Origin: Hymenobacter ginkgonis
GTDB lineage: Bacteria; Bacteroidota; Bacteroidia; Cytophagales; Hymenobacteraceae
Length of the DNA stretch: 64,000 nt
Assembly: GCF_009755225.1 (NCBI RefSeq)
Contig: NZ_WQKZ01000005.1
Coordinates: 1 to 64,000 of the forward strand
Direction of reading: 5' to 3'
Shown: positions 44,691 to 53,406 of the stretch, in pieces
Layout of the letters: the number at the start of each line of letters is the position of its first letter
Numbering within the stretch: position 1 is the first letter of the stretch
Position numbers and translations under genes: made by a program
The notes under the pieces: model-generated
What the model was told of the DNA's origin: nothing
Databases searched by the model: none
The model's input: only the letters and a program-made list of their open reading frames with translations

Positions 44691-44743
44691 CCGAGCAGGC
44701 ACACCGAGTTGCCTCGACTGTTCCGCGTTAGCAGGGGTAGGAA

Positions 44744-45757
44744 TTAATATTTTATTTGTTCTCCCACCACTGCCGAGGCCGCCGTGTGCCGCACAATGTA
44801 GGGTGTGCGGGTGCGGCGCGAGTAGTAATTATACATCCCAATTTCGGCTAGTACGCCGAAGCAGAGCAGGAAAATGCCCGCCATAATGAGAAACAGGCTA
44901 AAGATAAATTCGAGGGGGTAGGTGCCTTCGATATTCAGCCCGAAGAAGATGGAGCGCACCAAGAACTGCCCCGCCAGCAGGCTACCCGTGAACAAACTCA
45001 GCAGTCCGGCCAGGCCAAACAGCCGGAACGGCTTGCGCGAGTGCACAATGAAAAACCGCAGAATAAACAGGTCGAGAATGACGTAGAACAACTTGCTAAT
45101 CTTGTAGTTGCTCTGGCCAAATTGCCGCTCGTGAATTTCAATTGGAAACTCGCAGTAGCGCAAGCCCTTGCGCGCCACCAGCGCACCCAAGAAACGGTGA
45201 GCGTCGCCGAGCATCTCCACATTCTTCACCAGGTAGCTACGGTAGGCCTTATAAGTGGCTCCAAAATAGCGCAGTTGCACCCCCGACAGCTGCCGGATGA
45301 TGCCGTGCGCCGTGGTAGCCAGCGCCGTGGCAATGGCGCCCTCGGGGCGCTTAGCTTTGGCGCCGCCCACCATGTCGTAGCCCTCGTTGATGAGGCTGAT
45401 AAACTGCGGAATGTAGGCTGGGTCGTGCTGCAAGTCGCCGTCCATGGCGATGATAACCTCACCCCGGGCCTGGGCAAAGCCCGCGCGCAAGCTCAGCGTC
45501 TGGCCATAGTTGCCGGCCAGGTCGATAGCTACCAAGTGGCGGTCGTGGGCGGCCAGGTCCTGCATAATGCTCCAGCTGCGGTCTGAACTGCCATCGTTGA
45601 CTAGGATAAGCTCGTAGTCGTAGCCATGCTGCTGCATCACGGCGGCCACGCGGCTCACGAGCTGGGCCACCGTATCGGCCTCGTTGTAGAGCGGGGCTAC
45701 TACCGAGATGAGGCCGGCAAAAGCAGTGTTGGCGGTAGGGATGGCGAGGGGAGGCAT
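44744..45757 (-). CDS. GT2 family glycosyltransferase with C-terminal membrane segments
   Basis: A 337-residue DPM1/ArnC-like enzyme. The GT-A domain shows VVAPLYNEADTV, VNDGSSDRS, the metal-binding DGDLQHDP and the ERQFGQSNYKISK segment. Two hydrophobic segments near the C-terminus (FGLAGLLSLFTGSLL, FIFSLFLIMAGIFLL) anchor it in the inner membrane. It probably loads a sugar onto polyprenyl phosphate, which could feed the GT-C enzymes in this window. The ATG at 45757 is 18 bases after an exact -7 element, which overlaps and excludes the TTG at 45778. Confidence 0.9.
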   Translation of the reverse strand: MPPLAIPTANTAFAGLISVVAPLYNEADTVAQLVSRVAAVMQQHGYDYELILVNDGSSDRSWSIMQDLAAHDRHLVAIDLAGNYGQTLSLRAGFAQARGEVIIAMDGDLQHDPAYIPQFISLINEGYDMVGGAKAKRPEGAIATALATTAHGIIRQLSGVQLRYFGATYKAYRSYLVKNVEMLGDAHRFLGALVARKGLRYCEFPIEIHERQFGQSNYKISKLFYVILDLFILRFFIVHSRKPFRLFGLAGLLSLFTGSLLAGQFLVRSIFFGLNIEGTYPLEFIFSLFLIMAGIFLLCFGVLAEIGMYNYYSRRTRTPYIVRHTAASAVVGEQIKY

Positions 45758-45775
45758 AGGAACACGAGGAAAACA

Positions 45776-45783
45776 CAAAGTTA
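45776..45783 (-). promoter_or_regulatory. -7 element TAACTTTG for the GT2 gene
   Basis: The minus strand reads TAACTTTG exactly, 18 bases before the ATG at 45757. Confidence 0.6.
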
Positions 45784-46168
45784 CTAGCTGGTCCGGCGGC
45801 AGGTTCGGAACGGCCTATCTAATGCTTTGCTAGTAGCATAAGCAGAAGTATTTGATAGCGTACCTTATTTAATGTGTTTAAGCATAATTAAAATTGTTTA
45901 AATGCCATTTGACTTATTTCTTAGACGACCGGTTTTATGTATGCTTGATTCGCTTTAACGACGAAAACCTAGCGTTTAGATAGATATTGACTAAACCCAA
46001 CTAGTTTATTAAGAATTTTGTGCTGTATTGGAATCAGTATATTAAATCTGCTACTACATTTGTGGCGTAAGGCATTATAAAGCACATGGATGGCTCCGTG
46101 CCTTCATATCATTAGTAAGTTATTATCACTCGCGCTCCCTTCCCCTTCTCCTTTTTTCTTCACATTTC
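45784..46168. other. AT-rich intergenic region
   Basis: A gap of 385 bases that is visibly AT-rich compared with the surrounding GC-rich DNA, with many TTTAA, TAATTAAAA and TTTATT stretches. I see no ORF, tRNA or hairpin in it. It holds an exact -7 element at 46055-46062 for the gene at 46169. It may be a regulatory region, a curved-DNA site or a remnant of acquired DNA. Confidence 0.6.
46055..46062 (+). promoter_or_regulatory. -7 element TACATTTG
   Basis: An exact TAnnTTTG match giving a leader of roughly 100 bases before the ATG at 46169. A TTG is found 24 bases upstream of it, longer than the usual spacer. Confidence 0.4.
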
Positions 46169-46855
46169 ATGGCGTTAAGTACAAACCCCTTTCATCCCAT
46201 TACTGCCGAGCTTCTACCTGGCTATCGTGATGCGTATTTGCGCGGCGATTTATCCAGTAAAAATACAGAATTGGTAGATGCCTATTTCAAGGCTAATCCG
46301 GCTAAAGGAACGGAAGCATTTGAGCGTTTCCATGCCTTACAAAGTAAAGGCCACGCGGTGCAGCCAGTAGGTTGGTTGCAGCAGCAATTTCACCTGGTTC
46401 GCACCGAGCCAGCGCGTTTTCGGCAACGCGCCGGTTCTTTATTAGTAGTAGGAGCTTTGCTGAGTGGTGCAGCCTTCGCTGGCAGCCGCTCGGTGATAAA
46501 TCCGACGACAGCTAAGCTTGTTGCGCCGGCTGTAGAGGCAGTTGCTACTGCCGAAATTGCACCCGAGGCAATGGTGGCCAGCAAGATGATGACCGTGAAA
46601 GGCCGCATCTTGGATGAAAACGGCCACCCACTGGTGGGTGCTACGGTGCTAGATAAAAACAACGGCCGCGGAGCAAGCACCGATGCCACCGGCAAGTACA
46701 CGCTGGTGGTACCAGCAAGCCAGGCCCTGCAACTGCAGTTTGGCTATGGCGGCTACAGCGAAGAAGAGGTGCAGGTAAAAGGCCAGGGTGTGCACAACGT
46801 AACGCTGCTGCCCCGCACCGATATCAAAAAGAAGCACCATTGGTGGCCGTTTTAG
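46169..46855 (+). CDS. single-span membrane protein with CarboxypepD_reg-like domain
   Basis: A 228-residue protein. The first ~85 residues are soluble and charged (YRDAYLRGDLSSKNTELVDAYF). A hydrophobic segment near residues 90-108 (SLLVVGALLSGAAFAG) follows, then a linker and a beta-sandwich like the carboxypeptidase regulatory domain (VKGRILDENGHPLVGATVLD, TDATGKYTLVVP). The layout, with a cytoplasmic helical part and an outer beta domain, resembles anti-sigma-type or scaffold proteins of Bacteroidota. No sigma factor lies next to it. The C-terminus is basic and aromatic (KKKHHWWPF). Confidence 0.75.
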   Translation: MALSTNPFHPITAELLPGYRDAYLRGDLSSKNTELVDAYFKANPAKGTEAFERFHALQSKGHAVQPVGWLQQQFHLVRTEPARFRQRAGSLLVVGALLSGAAFAGSRSVINPTTAKLVAPAVEAVATAEIAPEAMVASKMMTVKGRILDENGHPLVGATVLDKNNGRGASTDATGKYTLVVPASQALQLQFGYGGYSEEEVQVKGQGVHNVTLLPRTDIKKKHHWWPF

Positions 46856-46944
46856 CCCGCCCAGTAGTCTATTCGGCATGAAGTCGTGCCAGGCCTATTC
46901 TCCTTTTCACTCGCTTTCGCTAGCGTGCTGCTTGGGTACTGGTG

Positions 46945-47022
46945 TGGGGGTAGGGCGGTGCAACCCAATACTTAGAGCTGAGCGCTCAGCCTTAGTTGCC
47001 TAGTGCCGCCGCCCTACCCCCA
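46945..47022. repeat. nested palindromic structure
   Basis: The arms TGGGGGTAGGGCGG (46945-46958) and CCGCCCTACCCCCA (47009-47022) are perfectly complementary. The 50-base interior carries a separate perfect palindrome, GCTGAGCGCTCAGC, at 46977-46990. It lies between the gene ending at 46855 and the Roadblock gene at 47127. There is no T tract, so it is not a standard terminator. Both outer arms carry the GGGGGTAG word. Confidence 0.75.
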
Positions 47023-47126
47023 ATGCGGCCAGCAAGCTCGCCTGAGAGTGATTGGCGGTGGCTATTTGAGTAAAAAGTAGCCTCCGGCGTGGAATAAGTG
47101 CCACGGATTCTCCTCGCTTTCTGCAC

Positions 47127-47549
47127 ATGAATTTTCCTTTCTTTAACCGGTTGCAACTCAAAAAAATAGTTGTACCTACCGCTAGCGAGCCAAGCCGCGA
47201 AGCTGAGAAAATGCTCCAGGGGATCCTAGCGGAGCTGCCTGAGCTGTTGCTCGGTTACATAGTTGATACGCAAGTGGCAAATGTGCTGGCGTTCTACACG
47301 GTTAGCAACAGCTACAACCCCAACCAGCTCAGCCTACGCAACACCAAGCTGCTGCGCACCATGCAGGAAGGAGTGGCTGCGAAAGCCTGGATTGGGGGCC
47401 CCCTCACCGATGTGTCGATTATTCTGGAAGACCAGCTTCATCACTTGCGTCCCCTGAAAGAGGGTGGTCAATATTGCTTTGTGGCCGTGCGCCTCGTCGA
47501 TGCCAACCTGGGCATAGTGAAGGAAGTGGTGCGCCGCTGTACTTCCTGA
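47127..47549 (+). CDS. Roadblock/LC7-like protein A
   Basis: A 140-residue cytoplasmic protein. Residues ~28-138 follow the Roadblock/LC7 pattern: MLQGILAELPELLLGYIVD, a long helix with LRNTKLLRTMQEG, DVSIILEDQLHHLRPL and YCFVAVRLVDANLGIVKEVV. The family includes MglB, which regulates Ras-like GTPases in cell polarity and gliding. No GTPase gene is next to it. The following gene is a shorter paralogue. The extra N-terminal ~25 residues are basic. Confidence 0.72.
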   Translation: MNFPFFNRLQLKKIVVPTASEPSREAEKMLQGILAELPELLLGYIVDTQVANVLAFYTVSNSYNPNQLSLRNTKLLRTMQEGVAAKAWIGGPLTDVSIILEDQLHHLRPLKEGGQYCFVAVRLVDANLGIVKEVVRRCTS

Positions 47550-47675
47550 GCTCATCTGCTGAATCGTGTTCTCATTTAATTCAATAAGCAGTAGCTGAGC
47601 TGCGGTTTGCTAGCTTTTACTGTTCGTTTACGCTGTTTTCTTTCTCTTTCTTCATCTTCTTTTTACTTTTTTTGT

Positions 47676-48038
47676 ATGATTACCCCCAAGCAAACTGTAC
47701 AAGGCATTTTGGCCGAATTGCCTACCCTGCTAGCCGTAGCGGTAGTAGAAGTAGAAACCGGCATGCCCCTGGCCTCGCACACCAACATTGCCGAATTCGA
47801 TATCGAAACGGCCGCCGCCTATAACACGGAAGTAGTAAAGTCGAAGCTAAAAGCTATCCAGGCCCTGAAGCTGAATCAGAACGTACAGGATATCCTCCTG
47901 ACCCTAACCGACCAGCTGCATTTGCTGAAGCTGTCAGCTGACGGTGGCAAGTTTATCTATCTGGCCGTTAACTCAAAAGATACCAACCTGGCCCAGGCCC
48001 GTCAAATTATGAAGATGCACTCGGCTTCGCTTAACTAA
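47676..48038 (+). CDS. Roadblock/LC7-like protein B
   Basis: A 120-residue cytoplasmic protein parallel to the upstream gene: TVQGILAELPTLLAVAVVEVETGMPLA, a central helix, VQDILLTLTDQLHLLKL and KFIYLAVNSKDTNLAQARQIM. The start ATG at 47676 is preceded by a T-rich run; an in-frame TTG at 47607 would add a poorly conserved hydrophobic tail. With the first gene it may form a heterodimer, which is inference. A strong terminator follows. Confidence 0.78.
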   Translation: MITPKQTVQGILAELPTLLAVAVVEVETGMPLASHTNIAEFDIETAAAYNTEVVKSKLKAIQALKLNQNVQDILLTLTDQLHLLKLSADGGKFIYLAVNSKDTNLAQARQIMKMHSASLN

Positions 48039-48062
48039 GCTGCTGCCCCTCGCCTGCTATTG

Positions 48063-48101
48063 AAAAAGCCCACCAGCTCTGTGTTGGTGGGCTTCTTTTT
48101 G
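48063..48101 (+). terminator. intrinsic terminator of the Roadblock pair
   Basis: AAGCCCACCA and TTGGTGGGCTT form the stem, with A5 before it and a T tract after it. It starts 25 bases after the stop at 48038. Confidence 0.9.
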
Positions 48102-48200
48102 TGCTAGCCACGGCCAATTATTGCCAGTGAGGCTTGCCTGAATGGCATTTTTGAGCGAGCCGCTTGCCTGATTCGGGTATCGCCGCGCTTTATTGGGGCG

Positions 48201-48208
48201 TAACTTTG
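48201..48208 (+). promoter_or_regulatory. -7 element TAACTTTG for mrdA
   Basis: An exact TAnnTTTG match only 3 bases before the ATG at 48212. If it is the active promoter, the mrdA message would be leaderless. It also makes the in-frame TTG at 48164 unlikely. Confidence 0.5.
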
Positions 48209-48211
48209 AGT

Positions 48212-50047
48212 ATGCAATACTTGGAGGGCCGGCGCTACGTGGTGCTGGCAATTTTTACGTTGGTGGGGCTGCTGTTTGCCGGGCGATTGTTTTACTTACA
48301 GGTGCTGGATGACTCGTACAAGGTGGCGGCCGACCGCAACACCTTGCAGCGGCAGGTGCAGGTGCCGTACCGCGGCCAGATATATGACCGGCACGATTCG
48401 CTGCTGGTAACTAATACGCCGGTATATGACCTGATGGTGGTGCCCCGCGAGGTGAAGCACTTGGATTCGACCAAGTTTTGCCGCCTGATGCAGATGCCCA
48501 TCGAAGACCTGCGCCTGGGCCTGAAAGCCGCCAAAGTGTACTCGCGGGTGAAGCCTTCGCCGCTGGTGCAAAACCTGAGTACGCCCGAAATGGCGGCTAT
48601 TCAGGATAACCTGATTGACTTTCCGGGCTTCCGCACGCAGGCGCGCATGGCCCGCGCCTACCGCACCCAAAACCTAGCCCACGCCCTGGGCTACGTGGGT
48701 TCCATCACCCCGAAGCTGCTTGAAGCGCCCAAATACGCCCACTACGCACCGGGCGAAAACGTGGGCATTTCGGGCCTAGAGTCGTTTTATGAGCCCGTGC
48801 TTATGGGCCGGCGTGGCGTGCAATACCGGCTCGTGAACGTGCGCGGCATCGATAAAGGGGCATTTCGCGGGGGCGAATTCGACACGCTTTCGCAGGCCGG
48901 GCAAGATTTGCACCTCAGCATCGACGCCAGCCTGCAAGCCTACGGCGAAAAGCTGCTGGCCGGCCGCCGCGGCTCCATTGTGGCCCTCGACCCCAAGACG
49001 GGCGAAATCCTGTGCTTTGTGTCGGCCCCGCACTACGAGCCCCAGATGCTGACTGGCAAGGGCATGGGCAACCGCTACATGGATTTGCTGCGCAACCCCG
49101 ACCGCCCGCTCTTCGACCGCCCCCTGATGGCGACCTACCCCCCTGGCTCGGTCTTTAAGCTAGTGAATGAGCTAGTGGCCATGCAATTGGGCGTGGTGGG
49201 CCCCAACACGGGCTTCGAGTGCAACCAGAAGCTGGTGCACTGCACCCACCGCCACGAGTACCCGGCCAACGTGAGCATTGCCATTAAGAACAGCTGCAAC
49301 CCGTATTTCTACCAAGTGATGCGGGCGGCGGTGCTGCGCGGGCAGTCGCCCAACCGCTTCGAGGATGCCCGCCTGGGCCTGGGCCAGTGGCAAAAAATGG
49401 TGAAAACCTTCGGCCTCGGCGAGCGGCTAGGGGTAGACATGGGCCACGAGAAGCGCGGCCTCATTCCGTCGCCCGAGTTCTACGACAAGCTGCGCGGCTA
49501 CCACCACTGGAACTACAAAACGGTGTACTCGCTCAGCATCGGGCAGGGCGAAATCGGCATCACGGGCCTGCAAATGGCCAATGTGCTGGCCACCATTGCC
49601 AACCGTGGCTACTACTACGCGCCGCATTTTGTGCGGGGCATTGGGGCCACCGGGCAGCCGCTGCCGCAGTACCGCGAGCGCCACTACACAGCCGTCGATA
49701 CCACGCTCTTCAAGTACCTTATTCCCGGTATGCAGGCCGTGGTGGATGGGCGTGGCGGCACCGGCTCGTTTGCCAGCTTGGCGCAGTACGGCATTTCGGT
49801 GGCTGGCAAAACCGGCACGGTGCAAAACGCGCACGGCCCCGACCACTCCACCTTCGCGGCCTTCGCCCCGGCCAACGACCCCAAAATCGCTATCGTCGTG
49901 TTTATCGAGAACGCCGGCTTTGGCGGCACCTTCGCCGCCCCCGCCGCCGGCCTGATGATAGAAAAGTACCTGCGCGGCAAAGTGGCCCCCGGCCGCCAGC
50001 GCTGGGAAAACTGGGTAGAGTACGGCGTGGCGCCTACCCACCACTAA
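48212..50047 (+). CDS. mrdA: penicillin-binding protein 2 (elongation transpeptidase)
   Basis: A 611-residue class B PBP that cross-links peptidoglycan during elongation together with RodA. A membrane anchor at the N-terminus (YVVLAIFTLVGLLFAGRLFYL) is followed by a dimerisation domain (YRGQIYDRHDSLLVTNTPVYDL). The transpeptidase part has SVFK near residue 315, SCN near residue 361 and KTGT near residue 533, so the active site is complete. rodA follows after 153 bases. mreB, mreC and mreD, which usually precede this gene in Bacteroidota, are not upstream; a Roadblock pair is there instead. Confidence 0.95.
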   Translation: MQYLEGRRYVVLAIFTLVGLLFAGRLFYLQVLDDSYKVAADRNTLQRQVQVPYRGQIYDRHDSLLVTNTPVYDLMVVPREVKHLDSTKFCRLMQMPIEDLRLGLKAAKVYSRVKPSPLVQNLSTPEMAAIQDNLIDFPGFRTQARMARAYRTQNLAHALGYVGSITPKLLEAPKYAHYAPGENVGISGLESFYEPVLMGRRGVQYRLVNVRGIDKGAFRGGEFDTLSQAGQDLHLSIDASLQAYGEKLLAGRRGSIVALDPKTGEILCFVSAPHYEPQMLTGKGMGNRYMDLLRNPDRPLFDRPLMATYPPGSVFKLVNELVAMQLGVVGPNTGFECNQKLVHCTHRHEYPANVSIAIKNSCNPYFYQVMRAAVLRGQSPNRFEDARLGLGQWQKMVKTFGLGERLGVDMGHEKRGLIPSPEFYDKLRGYHHWNYKTVYSLSIGQGEIGITGLQMANVLATIANRGYYYAPHFVRGIGATGQPLPQYRERHYTAVDTTLFKYLIPGMQAVVDGRGGTGSFASLAQYGISVAGKTGTVQNAHGPDHSTFAAFAPANDPKIAIVVFIENAGFGGTFAAPAAGLMIEKYLRGKVAPGRQRWENWVEYGVAPTHH

Positions 50048-50200
50048 CACGCGTAGGACGCTGCGAGGCGAGAGGGAAAGAGGGCAAAAGCCGTGGTACA
50101 TCCGGCTGAGTTTGCCGAAGCCGGACGCACCAACGGCCCCACCCCCTCGCAGCCTCTCGCACTGCCTCCCTACCCCCGACCTTTGCGGAAAGCTTTCTGA

Positions 50201-51496
50201 ATGTCCCCCGTTACTACCCGTTCTTCCCGTAGCCTCGACTGGCCTACCCTGCTGCTCTACCTCGTGCTGGTGGGCCTGGGTTGGGTGGCCGTGTACGCGG
50301 CCAGCTACTCGCCCGATGCGCCGGCGCACCCGCTTAGCACGCTGCCTTTTGGCGAGCTGATGGCCTTCAACTGGTTTAAGCAGCTCATCTGGATAGGTAC
50401 CGCCGTGGTGCTGATTGGTATTTTGCTAGTAGTTGACTATAAGGCCTATGATACGTTTGCCTACGTGCTGTATGGCGTAATGATAGTGCTGCTGCTCATA
50501 ACGCTAGTGGTGGCGCGGCCCATTGCGGGCTCGCGTTCGTGGCTCGAGTTTGGGCCGGTGCGCTTGCAGCCGGCCGAGTTTGCCAAGTTTACCACCGCCT
50601 TAGCGGCCTCGCGCTTTATGGCGGGCATCAACCTGCGCAACCAGAACTGGCGCGACCAGGCCGTGCTGGCCGGCATCACACTGCTGCCGGTGGCGCTCAT
50701 CCTGGCATCTAACGAGACGGGGCAGGCGCTGGTGTTTGGCGCGCTGCTGCTGGCGTATTTCCGCGAGGGCATGTCGCCGCTGATATTGCTACTGCTGGCG
50801 GCGGGCGGCATTATCCTATTGCTGGCGCTGCTGGTACCCAAGCTGTGGTTGCTGGGCGGCTTCACGGTTATTCTGCTGGCGGCATTTGCGCTTAATGCCA
50901 AGCTCTGGCGCCACCACCTCATCCTGAGTATCAGCGTGTGGGTGGCCGTGGTGGGCATGGTATTCGCCGTCGATTTCTTCTTCAACAATGTGCTGCACCC
51001 CTACCAGCGCCAGCGCATCGAAATGCTCATCGACCCCGGCAAAGACCCGCTGGGCAAGGGCTGGAACGTGACGCAAAGCAAAATCGCCCTCGGCTCTGGC
51101 GGCTGGCTTGGCAAGGGCTTCCTCAATGGCACCCAAACCAAGTTCGATTTCGTGCCCGAGCAAAGCACCGATTTTATCTTCTGCACCGTGGGCGAGGAGT
51201 GGGGTTGGGCGGGCTGCCTGGTCGTCATCGCGCTCTACCTGACCTTACTGGGTAGAATATTATTTGTGGCCGAGCGCCAGAAATCGGTGTTTGGCCGCAC
51301 CTATGGCTACTGCGTGGCCAGCATCCTGTTTGTGCACTTCGCCGTGAACCTGGGCATGACAATGGGCCTGGCGCCGGTGGTGGGCATTCCGCTGCCATTT
51401 TTCAGCTACGGCGGTTCGTCGCTGTGGTCGTTCACTATCCTGTTGTTCAGCTTGCTCGCCCTAGATGCCCACCGCAAGCAGGATTTGCTGCGGTAG
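50201..51496 (+). CDS. rodA: SEDS peptidoglycan polymerase RodA
   Basis: A 431-residue SEDS-family glycosyltransferase with about ten membrane segments. It polymerises lipid II during elongation in complex with PBP2. Recognisable regions are RSWLEFGPVRLQPAEFAKF, LGKGWNVTQSKIALGSGG, FVPEQSTDFIFCTVGEEWG and the C-terminal PLPFFSYGGSS. The ATG at 50201 follows GACCTTTG at 50178-50185, a near match to the -7 element. The stop is followed directly by a GGGGGTAG word and the next gene. Confidence 0.95.
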   Translation: MSPVTTRSSRSLDWPTLLLYLVLVGLGWVAVYAASYSPDAPAHPLSTLPFGELMAFNWFKQLIWIGTAVVLIGILLVVDYKAYDTFAYVLYGVMIVLLLITLVVARPIAGSRSWLEFGPVRLQPAEFAKFTTALAASRFMAGINLRNQNWRDQAVLAGITLLPVALILASNETGQALVFGALLLAYFREGMSPLILLLLAAGGIILLLALLVPKLWLLGGFTVILLAAFALNAKLWRHHLILSISVWVAVVGMVFAVDFFFNNVLHPYQRQRIEMLIDPGKDPLGKGWNVTQSKIALGSGGWLGKGFLNGTQTKFDFVPEQSTDFIFCTVGEEWGWAGCLVVIALYLTLLGRILFVAERQKSVFGRTYGYCVASILFVHFAVNLGMTMGLAPVVGIPLPFFSYGGSSLWSFTILLFSLLALDAHRKQDLLR

Positions 51497-51527
51497 GGGG
51501 GTAGCAGCTCGCAGTATCTTAGCCGGT

Positions 51528-51860
51528 ATGAAAAAGCTCATCTTGCTAGGTGCCTATTTGCTGGCGCTGGCCGCGCCAATGCACGCCATGGCGGGCCCAC
51601 CCGACATTGTAGTAGTCCGAATTCGGGAATTTTCAACCAGCGCAACAGCCGTCATCACGCGTGGCGAAGGCAAAAGCGAACTAGTAGAAATCGATACGAA
51701 AGGAAATTTCAACAAGGAGTTCGCACAAGTTAGCGAAGCGTACCACAAGCTATTTTATGGGCTCTACCAAGAAGGCTACACGCTACAGAGCACCATGAGT
51801 ACTTCTGCATCGCAGAGTACCGGGGGCGTTATTACGCTGCTTTTCACCAAAGCGCAGTAA
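51528..51860 (+). CDS. small exported protein of unknown function
   Basis: A 110-residue protein starting at the ATG at 51528. The signal peptide is MKKLILLGAYLLALAAPMHAMA. The mature part contains VVVRIREFSTSATAVITRGEG and a C-terminal GGVITLLFTKAQ strand. It resembles in build the small exported protein at 5021-5410. The near -7 element TATCTTAG lies 5 bases before the ATG, so a leaderless message is possible, or it is read with rodA. Function unknown. Confidence 0.7.
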   Translation: MKKLILLGAYLLALAAPMHAMAGPPDIVVVRIREFSTSATAVITRGEGKSELVEIDTKGNFNKEFAQVSEAYHKLFYGLYQEGYTLQSTMSTSASQSTGGVITLLFTKAQ

Positions 51861-51864
51861 GCCG

Positions 51865-53259
51865 GTGAAGCACCCGCCTGGTTTGTCAGTGGGCAAGCTT
51901 CCACTTAGTAGCAACGGGCTCTGGCGCCTGCCCGCCGCCGTGTGGCTCGCCTTGCTGCTGGCCCACGCGCTAGCCGGTACCTATGCCCTGCGCACCGGTC
52001 GCTATACCTTTCCCGACTCTGGCCGCTACCGGCAAGTAGCCCAAAACCTGGGCCAGCACGGGCAGCTCTACGCCCGGCCGCTGCCGCCCTACCCCCCCAC
52101 CGGCCAGGATGTGCAGGAGTTCACCATTCGGCCGCCGGGCTACCCGTTGCTGGTGCTGGCGGTGGGTGCCCCAGTGGGCATTTTGCTGCTCCAAAACTTG
52201 CTTAGCCTGGGCGCGCTGGCCGTGGTGCTGCGTGGCTGGGCGGCGGCCCGCGCCCGCCCGCCCAGCTCGCCAGAATGGGCCGTGGCGTTGGCGTTGGCGC
52301 TCAGCTTTCCGGCCCAGCTCATTTATGCCAACGTGGTGATGAGCGAAATTCCGCTGCAAGCAGTGCTGCTGGGGGGAGTAGGGCTGGCGGCGGCTTTTGC
52401 CCGGACTGGCCGGGCGCGCTACCTGGCCGGCGTGGCGACCGCGCTAGTTGCCGCGTGGCTGCTGAAACCGGTTTTGGCGCCATTCACCCTGGTTTTTCTG
52501 GGAATAAGCAGCTGGCTGGCCTGGCAACGGCGGCGCCCAATCCTGGCCCTGTTTGGGGCCCTACCCCTGCTGCTGGCCCTGGCCTACATGGGCTGGAATG
52601 CGCAGCGCACCGGCTACTTCCATTTCTCCAGCATCGCCGAAATAAACCTGCTGCACTACAATGCCGCTGGGGTGTTGCGCCAGGCCCAAGGCCCCGCGGC
52701 CGAAGCCACTTGGGTGGCCCGCACCCTGCGCGCCGCCAACGCCGCGCCCACTTTTGCTGCCCGGCAGCGCCTCATCGACGCGGCGGCGGGGGCCGTGCTG
52801 CGGCGCTACCCCCTGCTCTACGCCGGGCAGCACGCACTGGGCATGGCCACTTTTTTTCTGGACCCCGGGCGGTTCGATGCCAGCGTGTTCTTAGGCCAAA
52901 CGCAGGCCGCCGGGTTGCTAAACCAACTGCGTGGCGGTGGGGCAGCGGGGCTGCTTGGGGCACTGGCGCAGCAGCCCTGGGGGCTATTGGCGCTCTTGCT
53001 GATTACGGCGGTGGCCAATGTGCTGCGCCTGGCGCTGGCAGTGCGCGGGCTGCGCACTGCCAGCGCCCACGCGCCAACCAGCCCCGACTGGCTGGGCTTT
53101 GCTACCCCCGCCGGGCGCTGGGTGGCGGCCGGGCTGCTGCTCTACCTGGCAGTGCTGACCGGTCCGCTGGGCGCGGCGCGGTTTCTGGTGCCCGGTTGGC
53201 CACTGCTGCTGGCGCTAGCCCTGCGCGGGCTACCCGACGCTAAGCCCGCCCGCTACTAG
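51865..53259 (+). CDS. GT-C type membrane protein, probable glycosyltransferase
   Basis: A 464-residue protein with about ten membrane segments. The first extracytoplasmic loop contains YTFPDSGRYRQVAQNL, with the acidic residue expected for GT-C enzymes, and FTIRPPGYPLLVL. A second region, NVVMSEIPLQAVLL, also matches the general pattern. It is likely a polyprenyl-phosphate-sugar-dependent transferase. The GTG is 4 bases after the preceding stop. It ends against a long inverted repeat shared with the convergent GT-C-like gene. Confidence 0.65.
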   Translation: MKHPPGLSVGKLPLSSNGLWRLPAAVWLALLLAHALAGTYALRTGRYTFPDSGRYRQVAQNLGQHGQLYARPLPPYPPTGQDVQEFTIRPPGYPLLVLAVGAPVGILLLQNLLSLGALAVVLRGWAAARARPPSSPEWAVALALALSFPAQLIYANVVMSEIPLQAVLLGGVGLAAAFARTGRARYLAGVATALVAAWLLKPVLAPFTLVFLGISSWLAWQRRRPILALFGALPLLLALAYMGWNAQRTGYFHFSSIAEINLLHYNAAGVLRQAQGPAAEATWVARTLRAANAAPTFAARQRLIDAAAGAVLRRYPLLYAGQHALGMATFFLDPGRFDASVFLGQTQAAGLLNQLRGGGAAGLLGALAQQPWGLLALLLITAVANVLRLALAVRGLRTASAHAPTSPDWLGFATPAGRWVAAGLLLYLAVLTGPLGAARFLVPGWPLLLALALRGLPDAKPARY

Positions 53260-53333
53260 CCAGGGGTAGGGCGTTGAGGGGCTATTTGAAATAATGAATG
53301 AGAGCTGTATTTTATTAATCAGACAGACAGTTG

Positions 53334-53406
53334 AGTACTCGTGCGGAGTAGTTGGGGGGAGGCGCCTGCGGAGGGCATCACCCCTAACTACTCCCGCACG
53401 AGTACT
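53334..53406. repeat. long inverted repeat between convergent genes
   Basis: Arms of about 24-26 bases starting AGTACTCGTGCGG and ending CCGCACGAGTACT (plus strand) pair with two one-base bulges over a loop of about 23 bases. It lies 74 bases after the gene ending at 53259 and runs up to the TAA of the gene at 53406. It has no sequence in common with the eight REP-like hairpins. It may be a terminator or a small mobile element of another type. Confidence 0.75.
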
